From: Glutamicibacter nicotianae
GTDB lineage: Bacteria > Actinomycetota > Actinomycetes > Actinomycetales > Micrococcaceae
Direction: 5' to 3'
NCBI RefSeq assembly: GCF_006539525.1
Contig: NZ_BJNE01000004.1
Span: 1-64,000 of the forward strand
Length of the DNA: 64,000 nucleotides
Shown: piece after piece, positions 56,662-64,000 of the stretch
Position numbering within the stretch: position 1 is the stretch's first letter
Layout: every line of letters begins with the position of its first letter
Notes under the pieces: generated by a model
Databases searched by the model: none
The model's input: the letters and a program-made list of their open reading frames with translations, nothing else
Told to the model about the DNA's origin: nothing
Made by a program: the position numbers and the translations under genes

Positions 56662-57755
56662 TTCTGCTTTCCGCCCTTGGGGATGATTCCCTGACGACGC
56701 TTGACGATCGATCCGACCCAGCTTCCCAAGAGCACGCCGAGCATGCCCACGATGCAGCCGATCAGTGTTTCGACCACGCGGTCGTACATCACCGAGCCGC
56801 TCAGGCCTGTGGCCAGCGAGACGCCTACCAGTGCCATCGGGGTAATGAAGACCTGCGCCAAGAAGTAGTTGCGCATGACCAGCAGCTCGGCCATGAACTG
56901 GCAGAAGCCGATGAAGGCAAGCAGGATCCACACCTGCGGATTCAGGAAGATCAAGATCGCCATCAGGATCACCCCCACCAAGGTGCCGAGCATACGGTGC
57001 ATGCCGCGCCGGATGCGCAGGCTAGTGGTGTGCCCAACCAGGGGAACCACCGCGGCCACCATCGCCCAGTAGTTGTGCCCGGCTTCCAGGTTGTTGCCCA
57101 AGGTATTGGCCAGGGCACCGGCGACGCCGGCCGTCAGGATATAGAACAGCCCTTCCCACCAGATGGCTTTGCGGACGTTATCCGACAGCGGCGGCAACGG
57201 GGTGCGCTTCCACAGGCTGGTCCACTGCCCGAGCGCCCCGGCAGCGCCGATGGCTATCGACAGCAAGATCGTCAAGCCCGCCACGAGCAGGGCCTCGCCA
57301 AAGGGCACGGGCCCAGGAATCGAGGCAATCGCCGCAAAGGCGAAGATGTGGAACAGCGAACCGCCAGGCCGCAACCGCATGAAACCGACCAGCACCGAAC
57401 AGGCACCGGCAACGAGGGTCGTCGCGCCAACGACTTGCCACTGCTTGATCCCGGGGTCCGAATGGTCGATCCACCAGTGGGAAGCGGCCAGCGCCAAGGC
57501 AATCACCGCGAAGAACAAGGCACCGGAACGGACCTGCATCCGCAAGCGGTTCCAGTAGCCATCCACGCGCCCATACACGCCGGTGAAGGCACCGAAAACG
57601 GCAAAGACCACCAGGTCCAGCCGGTCAATCGCGAAAAGGGCAAGCAGTGGCGCAAAAACACCTACGCCAGTGCGCAAGCCGATCCAGTGGTCTTTGCGGG
57701 CAGGCCCCAGCGTCACCAGCGCCTTGGCGGACTCCTTCAGATTCTGCAGGGCCAC
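56658..57755 (-). CDS. FUSC-family inner-membrane protein
   Basis: Membrane protein of 365 aa with two blocks of five to six helices. IGLRTGVGVFAPLLALFAIDRLDLVVFAVFGAFTGVYGR and the second block NYWAMVAAVVPLVGHTTSLRIRRGMHRMLGTLVGVILMAILIF are the two halves of an FUSC/aromatic-acid exporter-like (AaeB/YccS-related) protein. RRxRGxxRMxGTxxG is the family hallmark. GTG 57755 has GGAAGGA upstream. It may export aromatic acids, which would suit the catabolic genes elsewhere in the window, but there is no direct link. Confidence 0.85.
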   Translation of the reverse strand: MALQNLKESAKALVTLGPARKDHWIGLRTGVGVFAPLLALFAIDRLDLVVFAVFGAFTGVYGRVDGYWNRLRMQVRSGALFFAVIALALAASHWWIDHSDPGIKQWQVVGATTLVAGACSVLVGFMRLRPGGSLFHIFAFAAIASIPGPVPFGEALLVAGLTILLSIAIGAAGALGQWTSLWKRTPLPPLSDNVRKAIWWEGLFYILTAGVAGALANTLGNNLEAGHNYWAMVAAVVPLVGHTTSLRIRRGMHRMLGTLVGVILMAILIFLNPQVWILLAFIGFCQFMAELLVMRNYFLAQVFITPMALVGVSLATGLSGSVMYDRVVETLIGCIVGMLGVLLGSWVGSIVKRRQGIIPKGGKQN

Positions 57756-57888
57756 ATCTTCCTTCCGTCGCGTTGGACACAACACGTATGCCCCATTATT
57801 CGCGCTTTGCCTTGTGACACGTTAGGTTTTGGCGCACATTGACCCTGTCGTTTTCCTCACCGCGCGATTAATACGGCAAACTTGTTAC

Positions 57889-59187
57889 GTGCCCGAAAAG
57901 AACTTTGACCCCAGTGCCCCGCATGCCCGCCAGAACGAATTCGGCTTTGAAGTCGGAACCCGGCTGACCGCTGAAGACGGTTCCCCGATGCTCGGGCGTA
58001 CCGGCGTGATCCGTACCCCGCACGGCGAAATCAAGACGCCAGCGTTCATTGCCGTAGGCACCAAAGCCACCGTCAAGGCGGTCACCCCCGTTCAGGTCGA
58101 GGAGCTTGGCGCGCAGGCAGTGCTGTCCAATGCCTACCACCTGTACCTGCAGCCGGGGGCGGACATCCTCGATGAGGCCGGTGGCCTGGGCAAGTTCATG
58201 GGCTGGGAAGGTCCAACCTTCACCGATTCGGGCGGATTCCAGGTCATGAGCCTGGGTTCGGGCTTCAAGAAGGTCATCGACATGAAGTCGGTGGACCAGT
58301 CGGGTCCGGATGATGCTGTGGCTCCGGGCAAGGAACGCCTGGCCAATGTGGATGGGGACGGCGTCTGGTTCAAGTCCCACCTCGACGGCACCAAGCACCG
58401 CTTCTCCCCTGAGATCTCCATGGGCGTGCAGCACCAGATCGGCGCGGACATCATGTTCGCCTTCGACGAGCTGACCACCCTGCAGAATTCCCGCGGCTAC
58501 CAGGTCGAGTCCCTGGAGCGCACCCGGCGCTGGGCCGAGCGCTGCATTGCCGAGCACTTCGCCCTGACAGATTCCCGGGCGGGCAAGGATTACCAGGCGC
58601 TGTTCGGAGTCATCCAGGGCGCCCAGTACGAAGACCTGCGCCGCAAGGCCTGCCAGGATCTGGGAGCCATGGCCTTCGACGGCTTCGGCATCGGCGGCGC
58701 CTTGGAAAAGGAGAACCTGGGAACCATCGTCGGCTGGTGCGCCGAAGAACTGCCCGAGAACAAGCCACGCCACCTGCTGGGCATTTCCGAGCCGGATGAC
58801 ATCTTCACCGCCATTGAGAACGGCGCTGACACCTTTGACTGCGTCTCGCCCACCCGCGTGGCCCGCAACTCGGCGTTCTATACCCCCTGGGGCCGCTTCA
58901 ACCTTTCAGGTGCACGCTACAAGCGCGACTTCACCCCACTGGTGGAAGGCTGCGAGTGCTATGCCTGCAGAAACTTCACCCGTGCCTACATCCACCACCT
59001 GTACAAGTCCAAGGAACTGCTCAGCCACACGTTGATTTCCATCCACAATGAGCAGTTCACTGTTTCGCTGGTCGAGTCCGCGCGCCAGGCCATCGAAGAC
59101 GGAACCTTCTTCGAACTGAAGGACAAGGTGCTCTCCAGCTACTACGCTGGCAAGCCCGATCCGCAGGGCCAGCCAGTTACCCAGTAG
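57889..59187 (+). CDS. tgt: tRNA-guanine transglycosylase
   Basis: Tgt (432 aa) swaps G34 of GUN-anticodon tRNAs for queuine or preQ1. Catalytic and binding residues are in PTFTDSGGFQVMSLG (Asp), MFAFDELTTLQ and FGVIQGAQYEDLRR; DGFGIGGALEKENLG and DCVSPTRVARN follow. The zinc site is CECYACRNFTRAYIHHL (three Cys and His). GTG 57889 lacks a ribosome-binding site, so the transcript may be leaderless; the extra N-terminal residues of a longer frame are not conserved-looking. No preQ1 synthesis genes are present, so salvage with the QueT/YhhQ-like transporter at 62 kb is likely. Confidence 0.95.
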   Translation: MPEKNFDPSAPHARQNEFGFEVGTRLTAEDGSPMLGRTGVIRTPHGEIKTPAFIAVGTKATVKAVTPVQVEELGAQAVLSNAYHLYLQPGADILDEAGGLGKFMGWEGPTFTDSGGFQVMSLGSGFKKVIDMKSVDQSGPDDAVAPGKERLANVDGDGVWFKSHLDGTKHRFSPEISMGVQHQIGADIMFAFDELTTLQNSRGYQVESLERTRRWAERCIAEHFALTDSRAGKDYQALFGVIQGAQYEDLRRKACQDLGAMAFDGFGIGGALEKENLGTIVGWCAEELPENKPRHLLGISEPDDIFTAIENGADTFDCVSPTRVARNSAFYTPWGRFNLSGARYKRDFTPLVEGCECYACRNFTRAYIHHLYKSKELLSHTLISIHNEQFTVSLVESARQAIEDGTFFELKDKVLSSYYAGKPDPQGQPVTQ

Positions 59188-59210
59188 ACGAGGATTCCTA
59201 GAACAGCCAA

Positions 59211-59268
59211 GGCATCGGTTCTGAACGCGCCAGCCAGCGTGTGGAGAACCGATGCCTCGGTCTTTTCT
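59211..59268. terminator. Terminator after tgt
   Basis: GGCATCGGTTCT and AGAACCGATGCC form a perfect 12-bp stem with a long loop, followed by TCGGTCTTTTCT. It lies between the convergent tgt and acetyltransferase genes and can serve both. Confidence 0.75.
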
Positions 59269-59722
59269 AGGCTGGAATGCCCTGCCCTGCGCGGATCATC
59301 GGCAAATGCATGATCCCGTCGTCATCACAGTCTTCCCCAGAACGCTGGAACCCGAACTTGCCATACCAGCCCTCCAGCTGGGTCTGGGCGCTAAGCTGGA
59401 TCTGAGCGTCCGGGGCGCACAGGTCCACGGCACGTTGCGTGAGTTCCCCGGCAAGGCCGCGGCCGCGGGCCTCCGCTGCCGTCGCAACGCGCCCAATGCG
59501 CGGAGCGCAGCTGTCGATATCCATGATTCGAACCGTGCTCAGCACTTTTCCGTCCTCGGCAACAACCAGGTGCACCGTGCCGGCATCCAGATCGCGGCCG
59601 TCAATGTCCGGACAGCACGAGCGCTGCTCGGCGATGAAGACGTCGGCCCGCAATTTCAAGATTGAGTAGAACAAATCCATGGACAGCTCATCGGGCTTAT
59701 AGATGGAAATCATGTCGTTCAT
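59267..59722 (-). CDS. GNAT-family N-acetyltransferase (ElaA-like)
   Basis: Acetyltransferase of 151 aa. LSMDLFYSILKLRADVFIAEQRSCCPDIDGRDLD is the start typical of ElaA-like proteins, and the acetyl-CoA loop is IGRVATAAEARGRGLAGELTQRAVDL (R-G-x-G-x-A). YGKFGFQRSGEDCDDDGIMHLPM ends the fold. ATG 59722 is taken as the start. The substrate is unknown. It lies 13 bases after the membrane gene of the ABC pair on the same strand. Confidence 0.87.
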   Translation of the reverse strand: MNDMISIYKPDELSMDLFYSILKLRADVFIAEQRSCCPDIDGRDLDAGTVHLVVAEDGKVLSTVRIMDIDSCAPRIGRVATAAEARGRGLAGELTQRAVDLCAPDAQIQLSAQTQLEGWYGKFGFQRSGEDCDDDGIMHLPMIRAGQGIPA

Positions 59723-59735
59723 CGCACAAGACCAT

Positions 59736-61334
59736 CTACGCCGCTCCTCCCAGTTTCCTGCCGGCAACGTGAATCAGCGAATTTGCGCCGAAGAGCATCG
59801 CGGCAACCCACAGCAATGGGGGAATGGGAGTAGCCGGGCTGAGCACCAGGCAGAAGATTGGCGAGAATGTGGCGGCCGCCCGAATAAACGTAGCGGTTTC
59901 CATGAAGAGCTGTGTGGCCATGGCCGCGTCATTGGTCGCTCCCCCGAGTACTGCGGACCAATCGCGTTCTGCTCTCCTTGCATGCGCAATGCTGGCAGCA
60001 GCGCATCCCAACGCGGCAACCACGATTGCTGCGATCCAGAGCCAAATACGCTCCAGCTGGATCATGCCAACCAGTCCTAGCCCTCCGGTCAACAGCAGCA
60101 GGCTGATGGCCGAGAAGAGCATCGCGTACAGCGTTGCTTCCCGCACCAGAGCTGCTTCCGATATCCCAAGTGGCTGGGTCAGCTGTTTCTCCGAGACCAG
60201 CGGGGCAATGGTCGCGGAAATGCTGAAGGCCAGAATCAGGCAGAGCACCAGGTAGAAAGCCGCTGCACTCAGCGGATTGGCAATCCGCTGGACCGTGGCG
60301 GCCAGCGAAAAAGCCAGGAGCAGGAATCCGGCCACCGGATGCCAGCGGCCTGACCGCAGCAAGCGCAGGCAGAGGATGCGCCAGGCCACGGGCAATGCGG
60401 CGGTGAGCTTGCTGCCCAGGGTCATCCTGCGGCTGATGGCGGACTGCGCCGGAGCTGCGATGCCCCGCGAGTCGCCCTGCATCAACGTCCCCATGGCCAG
60501 TTGCTGGTGCTCTCCTGCCAAGCGCAAGGCCGGGCCCGGAATCCGTTCGACATGGCGATACGCCCAATACGTACTCACCGCGCCCAATGCCAGGACGACA
60601 AGCAAGGCGAACAGCCACGCCGCCGGATCCAATGTGGCGGCAGCCACTGCGCCAACCAGATCCTGCGCCCAAGGAATCTGGAACAGCAAGAGCAACCACA
60701 ACACCGCCACTGCGGTGAGCAGTCCGAGGCCCACCCCATCGCAGATCCGTCGTGCAGCAGCTTGGCGGTTCATTGCTTGGATCGCCGTGGCCGCGTTGGC
60801 AAGCCCTGCCCCGGCCGCCGCAAAGCAGGCGAGCCCCAGGACAGCAACTGGAAGCGGGAGCGATCCGGCCAGCCCCAGCATCACGATCAGCCACAGCGCG
60901 CCTGCGAAGCTGCTTGCGAAGAGCCCAGTGAGCATCGCATTTCGCCACGCCGGTCGGCGGATTGCCCGGAGCGTGACCGGCAGCGGCAGCCACCAGTCGG
61001 CCTTGGCCGCGCTAAGCCCGCACGGTCCCAGATAAATCATGAGCCTGAAGATTGCCAAAGCTGACAGCATCAAAAGCACGAAGGACAGATCCTGCATGCG
61101 CCACACGGCGCTGGGCAGCTCTTGGTGGGCTACGCCTTCGCCCAGGAGCACGAACAGCATGCCGAAGAGCGCACTGAAGAGGTAGGCCAACGCAATCAAC
61201 GCGGCCAGCACCCAGACATAGGCATCGGAAAAGCTGTCGAATTTCTCGGCGAAGTTCCTGCGCTTCCTGGCTCGACGGAGCAGTTCGCGCGGATCGAAGG
61301 CAACGCTTTGGCTGGCGGCTGGACTAGCGTTCAA
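59736..61334 (-). CDS. Multi-pass membrane protein, permease of an ABC pair
   Basis: Membrane protein of about 532 aa with at least ten helices, arranged as repeated pairs, and a basic cytoplasmic start (LLRRARKRRNFAEKFDSF). It follows the ABC ATPase gene and overlaps its end, as permease partners do. No family was recognised with confidence; the pattern resembles large actinobacterial ABC permease-like proteins (DUF6297 type). TTG 61334 has GAGGGG upstream and overlaps the ATPase stop; TTG 61361 is a longer alternative. The transported compound is unknown. Confidence 0.75.
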   Translation of the reverse strand: MNASPAASQSVAFDPRELLRRARKRRNFAEKFDSFSDAYVWVLAALIALAYLFSALFGMLFVLLGEGVAHQELPSAVWRMQDLSFVLLMLSALAIFRLMIYLGPCGLSAAKADWWLPLPVTLRAIRRPAWRNAMLTGLFASSFAGALWLIVMLGLAGSLPLPVAVLGLACFAAAGAGLANAATAIQAMNRQAAARRICDGVGLGLLTAVAVLWLLLLFQIPWAQDLVGAVAAATLDPAAWLFALLVVLALGAVSTYWAYRHVERIPGPALRLAGEHQQLAMGTLMQGDSRGIAAPAQSAISRRMTLGSKLTAALPVAWRILCLRLLRSGRWHPVAGFLLLAFSLAATVQRIANPLSAAAFYLVLCLILAFSISATIAPLVSEKQLTQPLGISEAALVREATLYAMLFSAISLLLLTGGLGLVGMIQLERIWLWIAAIVVAALGCAAASIAHARRAERDWSAVLGGATNDAAMATQLFMETATFIRAAATFSPIFCLVLSPATPIPPLLWVAAMLFGANSLIHVAGRKLGGAA

Positions 61335-62019
61335 GCCACTGCGCCCCTCGGTGCGGATCAAGCAACTCGCCCTCGTCGGCGTCCAGCAGCAGTACCCGGT
61401 CCATGCAGCTTCGCAGCATGAGCGGATCGTGGGTCACCGCCAGCAACGCTGTTCCGCCGCCGCGCAACCCGGCGAGCCGATGGTAGAGCTTGTGCCTGAT
61501 GCGCAGATCCAGGCGCTGTTCCGGTTCGTCGAGAATCAGCAATTCTGCCGGGCGGATCAGGACCGCGGCCAGCAGCAGCTTGCGACGCTGGCCGGAAGAC
61601 AGCTCGCCGGGCAGATGACCGGCAACGGCAGTGATTTCAAAGAAGTCGAGTTCCGCTTGGACAGCCTGGCCCCAGTCCTGAAGTCCGTGCCCTCGAGCGA
61701 CCATTTCCAGATGCTCGCGCACCGTGAGTTCGTCGAAGAATGCGCCATCGGTGACCTGGACGGCGACGGTACGGCGAAAATGCTCCGAGCTTTCATCCAC
61801 GGGAAGGCCTTGGAACGAGATGCTGCCTTCAAGCGGAATGAGATGCCCCAGGATTGTGCGGATCAGTGTCGATTTCCCGCTGCCATTGGCACCGATAATT
61901 CCCACGCCAGCGCCCGGAGACAGCCTCAGGTTGATTGGCCCGCAGATTACCCGGCCGGGATAGCCGATAGCCAGGCCCCTGGTTTCCAGCTCGAATGTGT
62001 CGTCTTGACCTGCCTGCAT
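61324..62019 (-). CDS. ABC transporter ATP-binding protein
   Basis: Nucleotide-binding subunit of 231 aa. Walker A is GIIGANGSGKSTLIRT, the signature ELSSGQRRKLLLAAVLI (degenerate LSSGQ), Walker B ELLILDEPEQRLD, and the switch His lies in LLAVTHDP. It overlaps the membrane gene downstream, forming a two-gene exporter-type ABC system. The D-loop EQRLD and signature are slightly atypical but hydrolysis looks possible. Confidence 0.93.
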   Translation of the reverse strand: MQAGQDDTFELETRGLAIGYPGRVICGPINLRLSPGAGVGIIGANGSGKSTLIRTILGHLIPLEGSISFQGLPVDESSEHFRRTVAVQVTDGAFFDELTVREHLEMVARGHGLQDWGQAVQAELDFFEITAVAGHLPGELSSGQRRKLLLAAVLIRPAELLILDEPEQRLDLRIRHKLYHRLAGLRGGGTALLAVTHDPLMLRSCMDRVLLLDADEGELLDPHRGAQWLER

Positions 62020-62085
62020 ATCCTCGACTCTAATGTCCGGATACAGCTGTGGGCATCGCCCTCACGGATGATGCCTACAGGATGA

Positions 62086-62796
62086 TCAGCTTTCGACAGC
62101 CGTTTGGCTGTAGCCTGGCTCGCGCTTCTTGAACCATTTGATGACCATTGAGGTCACCGGAACGAACAGGATTTCCACTGCAGTCTTGTAGATGAAGCCC
62201 ACCACCACATAATTGATGAAGCTCGGTACATCGGCGATGCCAATCACCGGCGCGGCAATGGCGCAGAAGATCAGGGTATCCAGGAATTCTCCAACACCGC
62301 TGGAACCGATAAGCCGGAGAATCAGTCCACGCTCGCCGGAACGTTCCTTGAGTTTGACCAGCACCCATGAATTGGCGAACTGACCCACCAGGAAGCCGCA
62401 GGCCGAGGCGACGACGATCTGCCAGATCGGGCCCAGCGTGCGTTCAAGAGCTTCCTGCCCGTCGTAGAACTCGGCTGCCGGCAGCTGGATCATGATCCAG
62501 AAGCAGAACACCGCGAAGAATGCCAAGATGAACGTCACGAGGATCGAACGGCGGGCTGCCTTCAATCCATACACTTCCGAAATGACGTCGCCCAGGATAT
62601 AGGCCAGAGGGAAGAGGAAGAAGCCGCCATCGGTGATGAGCGGTCCGAAGCTGACGCCTTTGGAGGCGCCGATGTTCGAAAGAATCACGACGGCACCCAT
62701 CAACGTGAGCACCGTGGAGAAGTAAGGGGAACCCGAAGAAGCGAATACCGCGTTCTTGGTTCGAATCAAATTGTTGCCGGCGGTGGAATCGCCCAT
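62086..62796 (-). CDS. Queuosine precursor transporter (VUT/YhhQ family)
   Basis: Membrane protein of 236 aa with six helices. VILSNIGASKGVSFGPLITDGGFFLFPLAYILGDVISEVYGLKAARRSILV contains the family hallmarks (N-x-x-x-x-K, YxxxDxxxExYG). VGQFANSWVLVKLKERSGERGLILRLIGSSGVGEFLDTLIFCAIA completes the pattern. ATG 62796 has AAGGAAAA upstream and trims a poor N-terminal extension. YhhQ proteins import preQ1/preQ0 or queuine, matching the tgt gene 3 kb away. Confidence 0.92.
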   Translation of the reverse strand: MGDSTAGNNLIRTKNAVFASSGSPYFSTVLTLMGAVVILSNIGASKGVSFGPLITDGGFFLFPLAYILGDVISEVYGLKAARRSILVTFILAFFAVFCFWIMIQLPAAEFYDGQEALERTLGPIWQIVVASACGFLVGQFANSWVLVKLKERSGERGLILRLIGSSGVGEFLDTLIFCAIAAPVIGIADVPSFINYVVVGFIYKTAVEILFVPVTSMVIKWFKKREPGYSQTAVES

Positions 62797-63092
62797 GAAA
62801 TTTTCCTTGTCAAAGTGGTTCGCCAGAACACCGCTCACATGGCACAGCCCAACCCATGAATCAACAGGGTGGAGTTGCATGCCTACGCGCTGTCCCGCTG
62901 TATTAGCACTTACGCAACAAGTATCCCACGCATAGCTGGGGCCAAGTTCTCACCTGTTGCCGGCCAACCATGTTTCGAGAATCAGGATTTTCTGAAATTC
63001 ATATCTCACTAGCCATTCTTCGGACTATGAATTCGAGGAAACAAATGGAGCAGTGACCGCTCTCCCGTACTTGAGCGTTAAATTTTTCCTTT

Positions 63093-63108
63093 TTTGAACG
63101 CGTTCAAA
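63093..63108. promoter_or_regulatory. TetR-type operator palindrome
   Basis: TTTGAACGCGTTCAAA is a perfect 16-bp palindrome 44 bases upstream of the tetR start. It is the likely site for the encoded regulator. Confidence 0.6.
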
Positions 63109-63152
63109 TAATTGCTAGAATCGAATCCACCCGCTTTCCGTTCAAAGGCCCC

Positions 63153-63860
63153 ATGACAACGCAACCCCGCACCGAAAAAGGTCAGCAGACCCAAGCCAAG
63201 CTCTTGGCTACTGCTTTGGAGTGCTTTGCCAAGGATGGGTATAAGGCCTCGAGCATGCGTGTCATTGCCGCGAAGGCAGGGGTCTCCCTGTCGCATGCCT
63301 ACTACTACTTCAAGTCCAAAGAGGACATCGTTGCCCAACTGCTGCTCAACCTGCGCAGGGAGCAATATGAGCAATGTTCGGGAATGCTCAATGAAGGCAA
63401 CACGCTCGAAGCCAATATCCGCGCCGTGCTCGATTCGGGCGTCGAAGCGTTGGCCCGGTATCACGATTTCGGGCCGGCATTCCTGCGCTTGATGCTCTCG
63501 CGCGACATGGGCAACGACGAGATCTCGCGCATCGAGTTGGAGCTCTGGGAGGAGGTCGTTGCCGGATCCCGCCCATTGCCGCCAATGGGCATCCGACGGG
63601 ATCTGCCGAAGTTCCTGCTGCTCGTCTCCCGCCAGATCTTCTCCGCATGGGCCTTCGACCAGTCGCCGCAGCAGCGCCGCTCCAGGCTGCTGATGAAGAA
63701 TATGGCACCGGTTGCCGCCAAGTTTGCCGTGCTCTGCCGTTTGCCCGTGGTGCGCTCGCTCTTTGAAGATGTCCTCGCACTGATGGATCCCGGACCAGCA
63801 GAACTCGCCGCGGCAGCCAAGTCGACACCTGCCCAGCTAAGAAGACCCAAGGCCTCCTGA
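63153..63860 (+). CDS. TetR-family transcriptional regulator
   Basis: Regulator of 235 aa. The N-terminal helix-turn-helix is ATALECFAKDGYKASSMRVIAAKAGVSLSHAYYYFKSKEDIVAQLL, typical of TetR. The ligand-binding helices include ALARYHDFGPAFLRLMLSRDMGNDEISRIELELWEEVV. Its target may be its own promoter, given the 16-bp palindrome upstream. The regulated gene beyond itself is not evident. Confidence 0.9.
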   Translation: MTTQPRTEKGQQTQAKLLATALECFAKDGYKASSMRVIAAKAGVSLSHAYYYFKSKEDIVAQLLLNLRREQYEQCSGMLNEGNTLEANIRAVLDSGVEALARYHDFGPAFLRLMLSRDMGNDEISRIELELWEEVVAGSRPLPPMGIRRDLPKFLLLVSRQIFSAWAFDQSPQQRRSRLLMKNMAPVAAKFAVLCRLPVVRSLFEDVLALMDPGPAELAAAAKSTPAQLRRPKAS

Positions 63861-63984
63861 AATGCTGCGCATCGCGCTAGCTGGCAAACACCCAGACACA
63901 GAGTTCCGTATCACCGCGGGTTAAGGCGTAAAGTCAAAGATGCCGATAGGTGATCCCTAGCGAACCAAAGGAGAGCGCAGCACT

Positions 63985-64000
63985 ATGAGCGCAACGGCAC
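63985..64000 (+). CDS. Start of a gene cut by the window end
   Basis: ATG at 63985 follows AAGGAGAGCGCAGC at good spacing and begins MSATA. Only five codons are visible, so nothing can be said of its product. Confidence 0.5.

Noticed and set aside
57839-57873. TTGACC plus TTAATA as a tgt promoter
   Set aside because: The spacer is 23 bases, too long for a normal promoter, so it was not listed.

Overview
The window is high-GC actinobacterial chromosomal DNA, most like a soil member of the Micrococcaceae (Arthrobacter/Glutamicibacter-type). This rests on strong G/C bias at third codon positions, frequent GTG and TTG starts, and the families seen: DUF6318 lipoprotein, Nei2-type glycosylase, very large Lhr helicase, and beta-ketoadipate genes with IclR regulators. 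The species is inferred from gene content; no database search was possible.

Layout. 0-1.6 kb: FAD-dependent amine/amino-acid oxidase-like gene. 1.6-2.7 kb: an IS481-family element with intact ends and target duplications but a transposase broken by three indels; it sits exactly on the oxidase stop codon. 2.8-6.8 kb: molybdenum-cofactor genes as two divergent units (moeB-moaE leftward; moaD-moeA-moaC-mogA rightward); moaA is not here. 6.9-13.2 kb: DUF1653 protein, a MarR regulator with a divergent membrane protein and a 27-bp operator between them, luciferase-like monooxygenase plus esterase, secreted lipase, VOC protein and an isochorismatase-like protein with substituted catalytic residues. 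13.2-26 kb: a near-complete 4-hydroxybenzoate/protocatechuate route to succinyl-CoA and acetyl-CoA. One unit is pcaF-pcaI-pcaJ followed by an IclR gene, divergent from an aromatic-acid transporter across three operator-like palindromes. The other is IclR-pobA-pcaH-pcaG-pcaB-pcaD-pcaC. An aspartate dehydrogenase-like gene and a BenE-type transporter follow.

28-35.8 kb: ordinary chromosome, with an XRE regulator, thioesterase, secreted metallophosphoesterase, 2-hydroxyacid dehydrogenase, PAP2 phosphatase, rlmH, and a small membrane-protein/regulator pair with tandem operators. 35.8-45.3 kb: a variable region. It holds remnants of a conjugative or integrative element (lytic transglycosylase-M23 protein with an interrupted N-terminus, and a lipoprotein with an in-frame hexanucleotide microsatellite), a frameshifted helicase-associated-domain gene, and then a visibly AT-richer island. 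The island carries a GGDEF protein, a membrane-anchored helical protein, a DUF6602-like putative nuclease, a PIN-toxin/ImmA-type antitoxin pair with an operator, and serine-recombinase and Fic remnants. This is the part most likely to hold an undescribed defence or stress module.

45.4-64 kb: core-like chromosome, with lhr, a hotdog dehydratase, Nei2 glycosylase, RluA-family pseudouridine synthase, SDR, DHA2 efflux pump, a degenerate Nudix protein, FUSC protein, tgt, GNAT, a two-gene ABC transporter, a queuosine-precursor transporter, a TetR regulator with a 16-bp palindrome, and the first codons of another gene. No rRNA, tRNA or CRISPR array was recognised. Starts were moved to the codon best supported by a Shine-Dalgarno sequence or domain boundary where the longest reading frame began too early.
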